Shown piece after piece: positions 31,487 to 41,916 of a stretch of DNA of 64,000 bases. The notes under the pieces are model-generated. The model ran no database searches. It was not told where the DNA came from and saw nothing but the letters and a program-made list of their open reading frames with translations. Position numbers and translations under genes: made by a program. This stretch comes from Parapristionchus giblindavisi (lineage: Eukaryota; Nematoda; Chromadorea; Rhabditida; Diplogasteridae), in NCBI GenBank assembly GCA_943737045.1, contig CALSFV010000075.1, forward strand, positions 415,535 through 479,534. The letters are read 5' to 3'. Within the stretch, counting starts at the first letter, position 1. Each line of letters starts with the position of its first letter.

Positions 31487-31763
31487 GCGAACTCTGGTAT
31501 TTCAAAACTTAAAGTCTACTTAAAATACGTCACCGACTTAAAGTTTACTTTAAGTAAACTTCAAGTGAGTGAAGTCACATTTTCACTTTTAGTAGACTTG
31601 CGCCTCACTTTAAGTAGACTTACGTAGTGACGTCACACTTTAAGTAGACTTACGTTTCACTTGAAGTAGACTTACAAGTCTAAGTAGACTTACAAGTCTA
31701 CTTAAAGTGAAAGTGCAAGTAGACTTTAAGTTTTGAAATACCAGAGTGATCTCACGTTCGCCG
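31487..31763. mobile_element. 277-bp foldback rich in AAGTCTACTTAA
   Basis: Ends GCGAACTCTGGTATTTCAAA and TTTGAAATACCAGAG...GTTCGC. The perfect part of the arms is 29 bp, reaching into CTTAAAGTCTACT. Inside, TTTAAGTAGACTTACG / AAGTCTACTTAAAGT repeats run in both orientations. Lies in the first neurexin intron. Confidence 0.88.
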
Positions 31764-32685
31764 GCAAACGATCAACGCCCATTGGTACCTATACTGATTC
31801 CGAGGCTACTTTATAATATGATTTATATTTGCAAAATTTAGTCCGTTGACCTGTTATGTTTGTTTTTACATGATATGTAGTGAGATCGATCAAGTGTAGT
31901 GGATGCCTTCATATCGATTGTGTGGATCATGAATCCTCTCATAATATCAGAAATATCATAATATTATATCAAAATATATATCATAATATCATAATATCAT
32001 AATATTAGAAATATTATATAATATCAGAAATCTCATGATCCTTCTATGATGAACGGTCATTGACCAACGTCCAATCGAATCCAATTCGATTCTATCGTCT
32101 ACGCGCGTTCGGCTCTCTCAATTATGGGCCTATTGTGGGTGTTTGTGGACCAACTTTCGCGTGCCTATCCATGTCAGTTCCCTTCTCTCTCTCTATCTCT
32201 CCATCTCCCCCCCCTCTCTCTCCCTCCCTCTCTCCCTCTCCCTCTCTCTAACTCTCCTCTCCCTCTCTCTACCTCTCTCTCTCTCCCTCCGGCTCACAAA
32301 TCAACAAGAGTCCCGATTAGGAAGTGGATATCCGTTGTGGGTCTCTCCACTACATTCGATCGTGGGTGGTTTATTACTTCCCCCCATGTGATCGATGAGG
32401 GCAGAAACAAACACAACCGAATTAGTTTGCTGACAAAAAAGAAAAAGAACAACGATATAAATCAGATACTGCTCCCGGTATCACTATAAAATATCACAGG
32501 CCTATTGATCTCTATTACTACTTTTGAATAACGGGATTTACCTTTTACGTTGTAAGCTTTTATGGTACCTTTTAAGGGATGAGTAAAGCATAAGCAAGAT
32601 TAAGAAAATCGAGTAAATCAAGAATAAATCAATATAAAAATCGATTGAACATGAAAAAACATTAAAAAAATGATTTTTTTTTCAG
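31764..32685. other. neurexin intron with AT palindromes and CT tract
   Basis: Repeated ATCATAATATCATAATAT at 31937-32035 and a CTCTCTCCCTC tract at 32183-32290. No further exon seen. Confidence 0.5.
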
Positions 32686-32949
32686 ATTGGGCGATCGATC
32701 AAACGATTTCGCTCGTTCCGTCTATACGATTCGGGTGGAGGAAGTGAAGGCGGATGATGATCGATGGCATGCTGTGACGATACATCAGGTATACGGTAGA
32801 GCAAGATTACGGTTGGATATGGGTTACGGTAGATCAGGATTTTGGGTATGATAATTAGTGAAAATAGAACGTTTTGATATTTTGCCAAGTTTTTTTATGA
32901 ACACTGTCCTTGTGCTGCAGTAAGTTTGAATCGTTTCTTCATTATTCAT

Positions 32950-33070
32950 TTAAAGGGAGAGTGACCTCTCTCAATGGCCTCTTCATTGAACACACTATTT
33001 CTCAGTTCTCTAACAACGAGAGAGCGTAGAGCGTTGAAGAGACCGTTGACAAAGGTTTCGGTCCCTTTAA
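32950..33070. repeat. MITE-C element in neurexin intron 2
   Basis: TTAA flanks. Left AGGGAGAGTGACCTCTCTCA, right GACAAAGGTTTCGGTCCC. Core TCAGTTCTCTAACAACGAGA. Confidence 0.88.
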
Positions 33071-33390
33071 CATCATCAGCTAAAGATCACTAGACCTCGT
33101 AGAGATCAATTGCTCATTTCGCTGATCATTAATGATCTCCTAATATCATTCACCGTTTATATTACACCAGATATAGACCATTGATTTCATTGATATTCTT
33201 TATCATTTATCAACATCTCACCGATTCGCCTTGGCGATGGACATCCATCCCTCACAAGACTTATCTAACAGATGTTTCCTATTTCCATCCAAAGCGTTTA
33301 TTAGAAGGAATATTATTATTATTATTTTGCCCCTCCTTTCAGTCCTGGGAGAACATCAAGCTCACAATGGACACGGCCTACGGCTTTCGT

Positions 33391-35490
33391 ATAGTCACTA
33401 AATGGTATTATGAGCCATTGAGCTTTTGAACTCCACCGGGCGGCGCTGTAATTTGTGTTACATAACGTTCTATTTTAAAAATAACAATATTCATTCCTTC
33501 AATAGAACACATCGGGGATGGGATATATCTATTATTATATTATATATTATTATAATATTATTAGTTAGTTTTTTTTGTTTAAAAAAAATATTGTCACTAG
33601 AGATCCAACCGTCGGTTTCAGATATGTTTCAACCTCTTGATATTACGTTTCTGATTCGGTCTGACTTGATTCTTCTTCTATAACTACATATTTCGTACAA
33701 AACATTTGGAATGATCAAAGGCCAAACCAGCGTATATCTCGAGAATGTCAACTATATCCAATGAGTATTCATTCATTACCATAAAATGGATAATATACCA
33801 CTGATCTACCTTCAGACTGCACGTATTTTGCACCTTTCTCATACATATTTATTCACTTTTATGTGGTGTTATTGTTAATTTTCCGAAAAAAAAATACTCG
33901 AAAGCATAAGCAAAAGAGTGTTAGTTTTGCCCCGTTGGAAAAACACTGTAAAACTCAAATATGTCGGTCAGCTAGTCTCTGGCTAGCTAGAGACTAGCTG
34001 ATTTCTGGGAGTAACCAAGATATTGCTTTTTTGCAATGTTGAACAGTAAAACTAAAACCCTTTTGCTTTTGTTTTCGAGAGTAATCAAAGGATTATTGAA
34101 ATTACAAGTGTATTTTCTGCGCGATCAGTAATGTTCATACACCATTCGGTTACGTAGCGTGTTTGCACTACTAAGTAGAAGGGGTGCGTCCATTTGCCGG
34201 AAGAGAGAAAGAGTATAGAAAGACGGAGAGAGAGAGAGAGAATAAGAATAAGAAGAGTAACAAATTCGATATTTATTATTTACAGAATATCGTTACTTTC
34301 TCTTGTTCAAGAATCGATAAATTATTATCAAAGAGATAGTATGAGGAGGGAGAGTAATGGACCAATCGAAGTTGAGTTATGAGAGAATGAGTGACTGATT
34401 GGGATAGAAGTCTCCCTCTCTCTCCCCGCCATCTCCCATTCTCTCCCTCTCCATCCCTCTCGCTCTCCCTCTCTCTATCCCTCTCCCTGTCTCATTCTCT
34501 ATCCCTCTCTCTCCCTCCCTCCCTCTCCCTCTTAACCCCCCCCCCCCCCCCCCCCCCCCCGAACGGCGCATCGTCTAGTCAATTATTGCACATTGTTGCA
34601 TCTACTCTGCACATCCCTCCGCTCTTTCATTTGCATATCCTGACATCTCTTAGATAGCTTTAGTAGTCATCATGTCTACTGACTTGTTGTTGACCAGCTC
34701 GGTGTTGGTATCATTGGTATACTGGCTAGCAGGCTAGCAAGCTACGGTATCCCTCATACGCTCAATGAGAACTTGACTACATTTTTTTGTATTGTTATTC
34801 TCTATTTTTTCTTCCTCTTTATCTTTGTTGGGCTATCTGCTGCAGATGATCAATCCCGTGTTTTGGCTGGTTCTCCCTCTCCCTCTCCCTCTCCCTCTCC
34901 CTCTCCCTCACCATAGTATTTTCTCCCATGGGGAACCTCCTTCAGGTTCCTTCGTGATAAGAACAAGATGGATACTGCATAGCGAGAAAGAAACTCGAAA
35001 TTTTACATACTCAATTGCATTCTAGTCACTAAATGGTATTATGAGCTATTGAGCTTTTGAACTCCACCGGGCGGCGCTGTAATTTGTATTACATAACGTT
35101 CTATTTTAAAAATAACAATATTCATTCCTTCAATAGAACACATCGGGGATGGGATATATCTATTATTATATTATATATTATTATAATATTATTAGTTAGT
35201 TTTTTTTGTTTAAAAAAATTGTCACTAGAGATCCAACCGTCGGTTTCAGATATGTTTCAACCTCTTGATATTACGTTTCTGATTCGGTCTGACTTGATTC
35301 CTCTTCTTTAACTACATATTTCGTACAAAACATTTGGAATGATCAAAGGCCAAACCAGCGTATATCTCGAGAATGTCAACTATATCCAATGAGTATTCAT
35401 TCATTACCATAAAATGGATAATATACCAATGATCTACCTTCAGACTGCACGTATTTTGTTAATTTTCCGAAAAAATACTCAAAAACATAC
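33391..35490. repeat. repeat mosaic joined inside the neurexin exon
   Basis: Order: TCACTAAATGG block (33392-34199), AAGAGAGAAAGAG block (34200-34685), DQLGVG block (34684-34985), then a second TCACTAAATGG block (35026-35490). All come from sequence like 16390-18660, rejoined in a new order. The joints at 34199/34200 (CATTTGCCGG|AAGAGAG) and 34683 lack intervening bases present at 16-18 kb. A 12-bp-arm hairpin CAGCTAGTCTCT/AGAGACTAGCTG is at 33969-34000. Confidence 0.8.
34537..34561. repeat. poly-C run
   Basis: Twenty-four or more C after a CT tract (34412-34530). The related sequence at 16735 has no such run. Prone to sequencing error. Confidence 0.9.
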
Positions 35491-35502
35491 GCAACTATCC
35501 CG

Positions 35503-36868
35503 CGCTCTCTCACTCTCTCTCACTATTGATTACTGTAGTTATTGATTAGAGTGATTTTATCGATTGATTGGTTTGAGTTGTCAATCGATTTTATCATTTT
35601 GATTGATCTACAAAAAATCGAAAATGCAGTAAATATGCGTTAATTAAGTGTATCGGTTACAGTATCAATTTTACAGTATTCATTACTAAATTAGGCCAGT
35701 TAGTAATCGCTAGCAAATTAGTGGGTGAGACCTGAGTATACTACAATTTATTTACACTGTTTCAATTTGCCTTATGACGATTCAGTAGGACCGAAATAAT
35801 AGTTGAAGAAGTGGTCTGACCTTACATAGTATCTCTCACTCCTCCTCCTCTCTCATTCCTCTCCCTTTAGGTCACTCTCTCCCTCTCCTTCCATCTACTT
35901 TCCTCGTGGCTATTCATCGTGGATACGGTATAAGTGGAAGATAGTGGACGGATGAGGGAGAGTGCTGACTGTATCATGATAAATGAATGACTCTCTTTAT
36001 GATATACGATAAATAAATTAGTCTTGTAAGAAGTCTTCGTGTCCCTTGAACGAGTATTGTACAGTATACCACACAGTTCGATCAACGGTCAATTGGGACA
36101 CATTAATGACTTCATTATTTTAAATAATTAATTTTATAAATAATTCACCATTAAATTTTCAATTTCTCGCTCTTAAAAATCATAACAATACGAAATTAAT
36201 ATAATATCATAAAATTAGAGAATATAAATGGGCCAATATTTCGCTATAGCAAAATCAATACATACTAAGCTAATGAGTGATATTTCGATGATTTTACATA
36301 CTTTGACGTACTTTTTTCGTCTAATAATAATGAATACATGACCATAAACCAATATGAACGTATTCAAAGGTTTAGAACCAGTTTGAAAATTGACGTCGAC
36401 GACGTCATCTGAAGTCTACCAACCAAGTCCTCTATGCGAAAACACACGATAGTGAAAGAATGAGATCGATCGGAGAGAAAAATGTTCATCGACGATGACG
36501 GCGTCTGGAGACGTCGTCAGATGACGTCCGTCTGAAATCGAGCTTCAGAAGGTCTGATAACCATATGTTCCAAGTTTGACGTCAATCCGTCAACGTTGAG
36601 GACCACTTCCCTCTATAGGACCCAATATAGAAAAATATTCCAAGTCCAGAAATAGTTAGCTGTACTAGACTGGTCAATTTTTGACCAGACTGGTCGTTTT
36701 TTGTCCAGTTAAATAACTACTTGGTTATTGAAAATCAGTTATAAATAAATCGGAGCCACGTGTAAAAGAGTCTTTAACTAACCATTAGTTGTTTAAAAGG
36801 GCTTAAACCTGAGCGCGGAGATGGTCGAAAATAGCGTGTAAAAAGGTAGGGTTCATTAGTTGAATGGT
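35503..36868. repeat. 1.37-kb duplicated block, copy 1
   Basis: Matches 52599-53964 with a constant offset of 17,096 bases and only scattered changes. The 72-aa minus-strand frame at 35867-36085 (IELCGILYNTRSRDTKTSYK...) is identical in both. It has no splice or homology support and looks non-coding. Contains GACGTCGACGACGTCATCTG and its rough inverse CAGATGACGTC about 120 bases on. Confidence 0.9.
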
Positions 36869-37200
36869 CCTAGGAATACGGAGAAATCGCGCTATTTTCT
36901 CAATAGCAGCATTATTCATGAATTACGGAGAAATCGCGCTATTTTCTCAATGCTGCCATTTTGCATAAATTACGGAGAAATCGCGCTATTTTCTCAATAG
37001 CAGCATTATGCATAAATTACGGAGAAATCGCGCTATTTTCTCAATACTGGCATTATTCATGAATTACGGAGAAATCGCGATATTTTCTCAATAGCAGCAT
37101 TATGCATAAATTACGGAGAAATCGCGCTATTTTCTCAATACCGGCATTATTCATGAATTACGGGGAAATTGCGTTATTTTCTCAATTGCAATTATGATAA
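36869..37200. repeat. 47-bp satellite array, clean form, 7 units
   Basis: Units of ATTACGGAGAAATCGCGCTA, TTTTCTCAATAGCAGCATTA and TGCATAA. ATGCATAA and TTCATGAA alternate between units. The second array, at 62215-62580, has one extra unit. Confidence 0.95.
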
Positions 37201-37464
37201 TTAAGAGGCCTGTTCCCTAAGACTCGATCATATTCGACCACCCCCGGACACGTGCGCTAGCAATGAGAACTGGGAGTCCATACTTGGGTGTTAGGAGTGC
37301 CCCCGGCCCTTATTACACAAAACAAATTTCGATTTTCATGACCCGGGGGTCATGGTCCGAAAATTTCAAAATTTCTCAAGTTTGAAATGTTTTCATTTAT
37401 GTGGCTTATTGTGAAGTACTAATAATGTGAATAATATTCAGCCAATGTTCAATGGCTGATCTCT

Positions 37465-37935
37465 CCTTTCAAACATTTTTCGAAAATTTTCGTTCTGAAT
37501 GCGTGTGAAAAATCAGAATCGTGTTTGAATCGGTTTCCAACTTGCTTTCTGTAACATTCTGTCTTAGTACTTTGCAATGTGCATAATCAATATGAAAATC
37601 GTTTATTTTTGAAAATTCATAAAATTCAATACTTTCATGGCAAATTTCTATAATATTGCAGTTTTTCGACTCGAATGCTGCGACAATGAGCAAATGACAA
37701 TGACAATGTGAAGTTTCATGATGAGCAAACGTAGTAGAACTGTAATCCCGGCATTCGGCTCACTTTTGAAAATTCGATTTCCATGACCCCGGGGTCATGG
37801 TGAAAAACATGAATTTTCGAAAATTAACGATTTTCATATTGATTATGTACATTGCATAGTACTTAGAAAGAGTGTTACAGAAAGCAAGTTGGAAACTGAT
37901 TCAAACACAATTCTGAACACAATATTGATCTTTCA
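37465..37935. repeat. inverted repeat with CCCGGG palindromes
   Basis: About 37480-37660 and 37806-37930 are complementary (AACTTGCTTTCTGTAACATT / TGTTACAGAAAGCAAGTTGG; CATAATCAATATGAAAATCG / GATTTTCATATTGATTATGT). Between the arms is the perfect 20-bp palindrome CCATGACCCCGGGGTCATGG at 37781-37800. CATGACCCGGGGGTCATGG lies outside at about 37338. Confidence 0.85.
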
Positions 37936-37983
37936 TTCATAAAGAGAGTGGCTGTTCCCATTGCCCTAGAGATTATATTTTAA

Positions 37984-38508
37984 AGTTCTTTTGAGTCAGG
38001 GACAGTCCCTTCAAAATGGAAACACTCAATAGTCCTGCTAAGAAATCCCCCACCCTACTCCAACCCTTCCAATTATAGGCCGATTTCGATCACATCATTT
38101 GTCTGTCTTATATTCGAACGCATCTTAAGTAGGCCCACAATATCTCACTGTGAATCACTTGACATATTCCCTGATGAACAATATGGATTTAGAGAGAATC
38201 GTTCACGAGAAGTGCAGATGCTAGAAGTTCTAGAGCTTTGGACTGCCTCAATAAGCAGGGGAAAAACAGTTGATGTTATCTATTTTGACTTCGCAAAAGC
38301 CTTTGATAGTGTATCCCTTCCAAAACTAATTTGTAAACTCAGCACCACTGGCATTTCAATGAAAACCATTTACAGGATCTCTGATGATCTTTCCAATAGA
38401 TCACAATTTCGGGCAGATTTCGGACCGGACCGATTTCTTGGGCTCTTATTGTTAGTTTTTTGGGCTCCCCATGAATTCGTGGAATCGAATTTATCCAAAA
38501 TGTTTTAG
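37984..38508 (+). pseudogene. LINE reverse transcriptase fragment
   Basis: Open frame of 174 codons after an in-frame TAA at 37981; the frame before the stop also fits (VAVPIALEIIF). Motifs in order: GTVPSKWKHSIVLL, SNYRPISITS, EQYGFRENRSREVQ, then the catalytic-Asp strand VDVIYFDFAKAFDSVSLPKL and a DLSNRSQ remnant of FLSNRSQ. This is RT motifs 1 to 3 (A) of a CR1/jockey-type non-LTR element. After about codon 150 the similarity ends, and the YADD region is missing. The frame then stops at 38506-38508. Upstream of it sits the 37465-37935 inverted repeat. Nearly identical copy at 63223-63747. Confidence 0.85.
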
Positions 38509-39589
38509 TTTATTTTTTTTTCGGAACTTTTTATTGTTTAAAATTGAGCGCGGAGACAGTCGAAATTCACGTTAAAAGCAGATTAGGTTCATAAGTTTTT
38601 GTGTACCCGAAATTTGTGCACTTATTGAAAAATGGAAAAAGTCTTCCTGTAAAACCCCGGAAAATATTGATCTTTTATTTATAAAGAGAGTGGCTGTTCC
38701 CATTGCCGAGCCCTTATTTAAAGGTGGACTCCCGCGAATATTTTCCTGAATAAACTGTGAAGACAAAAATTTAGCCAAACTAATTCTATATATTTTATTA
38801 TTATTATGCTACTTATTTTATGCTAATGCAGCTTATTGATCGCTAGAATCATGAGAACAGAGAAAGTGGAATCTATGTGTCCGATCTATGTATCTCAAAA
38901 ACACTTCTGCCTTTTAGAGAAATACAAATTTGGAAAATTTCAGAAACTTTTTCATGAAAAATGAATTAGACAGACGTGATCGTCATAAAATTCTGCCCCT
39001 GGGTGCATATTCTGAAAATTTTAGTGGCATCGGTTGAGGAGAAAAGACTGAAAATGCGATATCAACACGACGTCATCTGGCCTCAACGGTGAAAAATGAA
39101 CATGACCATCGTCATCAGCACCCTTGAGAACCCCGATCCCCAACATTTAATTTTTTGACTGTGCCGGCACTTAGTCGATTCTTACACAAACGGCCTCATA
39201 TAAGAATGGGCTAATGTATACCGGGTTGCTTACATTTTCATGTGTTGAACAGAGACCATATTGCATTCGCACGATAATTATAGTTTTATTTTTTAAATTG
39301 ATTTTTAAAAAAGTTATCTGCACAATATTATATTACAGTTTATATTGTAAAGTAAACATATTTGTCGAATTGATTGAATTCTCTGTTCAACAAATGAAAG
39401 CTGTGAAAACACGAAATTGGAGCAGTTTTCCTTTGATAATTCGAAACCCCCTTGATATATAATAGCAATTTGGACAATAATACACTTTTCAATCTCCTTT
39501 TCGAGAGAATCATTTCTATTTTTTTGAAAAGGTAATTGGACAACTTTGAAGAGAGATACGATCAAAAAACGGAAAACGTTCAAAAATCG
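38509..39589. repeat. complex repeat, partly inverted relative to the 54-kb unit
   Basis: A second short LINE-like piece reads FIKRVAVPIAEPLFKGG at about 38668-38720, repeating the 37940 sequence. 39040-39200 (CATCGTCATCAGCACCCTTG; ATTCTTACACAAACGGCCTC) is the complement of about 54395-54600. GAGCGCGGAGACAGTCGAAA at 38548 resembles GAGCGCGGAGATGGTCGAAA at 36812, giving a direct-repeat pair around the satellite and RT piece. Confidence 0.6.
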
Positions 39590-40060
39590 ACCAAGTCCGT
39601 TAGCTATACTAGTAATCGACCCTGAGGTCCAAGAGATACGGGCAATGAACTAAATAGTGATATTGTGCGTGGTTTGAAGACATTATTTTTGAAATAATAC
39701 GGATGATCTCAAGAGAAAATTTTCGAGAATAGGTCACCTTTTACTTTAAAAAATCTGCTTTATGCGTTTTTCACCCTGAAAACGACCTAGTAGCGAACGG
39801 GTCATACTTTTTTGTTGAGCATTAGAATACGGTTCGAATGACACCTGTGAGATCGTTGTACGATGAAAATGAACCGAGTTATGATCATTTTCAGGGTAGA
39901 TCACAAAAAATTGATTAACTGCGATTTTGGCCCAATCAAGCTAGGCCTTATCATAACCCCCAACCACACCCACTGACCGACTTTCATCGAAATCGGAGAC
40001 AAAAACTTTTCCTAGTGGCAGGCGTTGCAACACTTTTACAGGAGACCCGTGTTAAAGAAA
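39590..40060. repeat. diverged copy of 55100-55560
   Basis: Shared: ATATTGTGCGT, TTCGAATGACACCT, TTGTACGATGAAAATGAACC, GAGTTATGATCATTTTCAGG, CCACACCCACTGACCGA and TTTACAGGAGACCCGTG. Much more diverged than the tandem units, so an older copy. Confidence 0.75.
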
Positions 40061-40081
40061 CAACTCGGCAAAAGATCGCAA

Positions 40082-40149
40082 TAGGATGGGGGATCGAACG
40101 ACCAACCTACCGATATCTAGCGCAAGGCGCTCACCACTGCGCCACTTAA
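40082..40149 (-). repeat. tRNA-like SINE head
   Basis: Minus strand: GTGGCGCAGTGGTGAGCGCC (A-box), then TTGCGCTAGATATCGG and B-box CGTTCGATCC. Acceptor arms do not pair. The TGCGCTAG part is shared with the 41840 copy. Confidence 0.5.
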
Positions 40150-40150
40150 C

Positions 40151-41075
40151 CATGTTATTGCGACTAGTATAACTCGAAGTCTATTCCGGGAGGCGCAACG
40201 AGCAACGCATTTGCTAAGGATCTTTTAGCTCACAAGTGAGTTGTCAGTGTAGGGGGGGGGGAGAAGGAGAAGGAGGGGTCGTGTAGAGATTGTAAGTCTC
40301 TCATGTCAGAGGAGTGCGCAAAAGTCGATGGAGGCTGAAGGACTCGAACCAACGACATTCCGCTTGCAAGTCGGCTGCTCTACCACTGAGCTAAGCCCCC
40401 GTACTCCGCTGTCCTCTACTCCGTCGCTATGGTTCATCGGGCCGTGGCCATGCATCCTTTACAGTCGGAGATAAGATAAAGAGGTAATGTCTCAATTACA
40501 ATATCTTCCATTACGTATATTTTTCTATTTTTCTGGGAAATCGACCTCTTTTCTAATTGCGTTCATCGATAAAATAAATATGATCGTAGAGGGCTGAAAA
40601 TTGGAGGGCATACCGTCAAAACGAGAGAAAAGTACACAAGTAGGAGATTATACGGAAAAATCTCCTATTTTTCCATACTTTTCAAAAAAAAAAGAATCAG
40701 TTATATTTCCTTGACCGTTATCCCAAATTCTGTGAATTTTAGGCTACGAAGTCTACCATCCATTCCACTTTGGTCTATGTTGGTTTTAAGATCTAAAATT
40801 CGTGTCCGATTTTACTCGAAATTGCTCTTCCAAACATAGACCAATCTCTCCATAAAAAAGGCAACTTTGCAGGAAAATCCAACTTTTTCAATGAATTTCA
40901 AATTTGGATATTCTTTATTAATTTAGTTGATGACCCACGTTTGAATGAAATCCCAATCTCATTTTCCATGAAAGCTATGAACCGTCGCTTTTCGCCGACT
41001 TAAGGCCTATGAGACTCCTTGTTAACCATGTTATTGCGACTAGTATAACTCGAAGTCTATTCCGGGATGTGCAGT
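40151..41075. repeat. 45-bp direct repeats 877 bp apart
   Basis: CATGTTATTGCGACTAGTAT then AACTCGAAGTCTATTCCGGG is found at about 40152 and again at about 41029. Just before the first copy is a tRNA-like sequence. Between them are a tRNA-Ala-like gene, a GAGAAGGAGAAGG stretch (40258) and sequence related to 57230 (AATATGATCGTAG..GGCTGAAAAT). Confidence 0.7.
40329..40400 (-). tRNA. tRNA-Ala(UGC)-like, probably decayed
   Basis: The 72-nt minus-strand sequence fits the standard layout exactly. Acceptor GGGGGCT pairs with AGCCTCC (one G-U), discriminator A, D-arm GCTC-AGTGGTA-GAGC, anticodon loop CTTGCAA (UGC), T-loop TTCGAGT. Against function, the anticodon stem has two end mismatches (27-43, 31-39) and the T-stem two (50-64, 51-63). 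No CCA is expected to be encoded. Either a pseudogene or a tRNA-derived repeat; it is the best tRNA-like fold in the window. Confidence 0.5.
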
Positions 41076-41839
41076 TCTGAAATTGTGGTCCCCGTCCCAT
41101 CTACCCCATCGACTTGATCTTTGATCTCTCCCTCCCTGCCTAATCAGAGATCCAATACGATATGAATTGGATTTGCGGCCGCTCCACCACACTAGATGCT
41201 CCTCCCTTCTTCACTCTTCCTGAATGTATCAGAAGGCGTGATCAATTGATCTCTCACCTTCTCCATCCCCTTCTCCCTCTCTTACGGATATCTAATAAAG
41301 TTAAGTTTCAGAATCTAAAAACAGGCGCATTCGAAAAGGGAATGGTGTCAAGGGGTAAATCACTTCAGAACAAATTTGGAAAAAAATTTCGAGAAAAAAA
41401 TTTCCGAGAATTTTTACAAAATCAACTTTTAGTTTAGTCATATTCCCTGCCTATGAAGTGGAGGCAAGAGACGGGAGAGTGTGGTGATGCGAGAGAGCGG
41501 AGAGGCAGATGAGGCGACAAGCATGGGAAGAATAGTGTCCGTATTTCTTCTTTTGTCATAAAACACAAAAAAAGCAGTTACAGACAGAGTAGTGCGGACA
41601 TTAAGCCTACGCTTACCTTAACTAAAGGAACTCTGTTGATAATGAGTGCGAATAGTAACTAACTCATTAGAATGGTTAAATGGATCAATAGAGTAGCCTA
41701 AGCTTACCTTAACTAAAGGAATACTGCTGAGGGTGAATAGTAACTGAATCGATATTTTTTGAATGCTAAGGCCATGAAATGATGATAAAACAATGACAAT
41801 GCAGTTGAGGAAGTTTGTAAAAATCAGCAAAAGAGTAAT
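41076..41839. other. intergenic, no gene seen
   Basis: GCAGTTCTGAAATTGTGGTC...CCCATCTACCCC at 41070-41110 is a rough inverse of 44015-44055. Two near copies of TAAGCTTACCTTAACTAAAGGA are at 41612 and 41700. The 91-aa frame at 41162 has no supporting signals. Confidence 0.45.
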
Positions 41840-41916
41840 GAATACGGCTGAAATCGAACCAGGGAGTACAGGGCTTCTAGCGTAATGTGCTCCCGGTTGA
41901 GCCGCCGATGTTGTCG
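41840..41916 (-). repeat. tRNA-like SINE relic
   Basis: Minus strand: GGCTCAACCGGGAGCACATT, ACGCTAGAAGCCCTGTACTC, CCTGGTTCGATTTC. The B-box is kept but the acceptor arms are not paired. Confidence 0.4.

Larger units (their letters stand above)
31017..33429 (+). pseudogene. nrx-1: neurexin-type first LNS domain, three exons, broken in exon 3
   Basis: Exons 31017-31172, 32686-32788 and 33343-33390, with matching phases (TTTCAG acceptors; CG|A split Arg). The peptide runs YPKWAHSFENTLTLEMKTRQ, SNGLIMYTDDGNVNGNFY, a TLTLDFRLGD strand, then KADDDRWHAVTIHQSWENIK and LTMDTAYGF. This is the laminin G fold. FPKW-like start, TR..GL..Y.DD, RWH.V and L..D match LNS1 of alpha-neurexin, a presynaptic adhesion protein at the cell surface. 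Exon 3 runs without a donor into repeat sequence at 33391; the frame then adds IVTKWYYEPLSF and stops at 33427-33429. The 5' exons and the rest of the domain are not found in the window. This may be a truncated paralog, a gene broken by rearrangement, or an assembly join. The domain call is firm. The gene symbol is by family resemblance, and 'pseudogene' is the reading of this sequence only. Confidence 0.75.
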
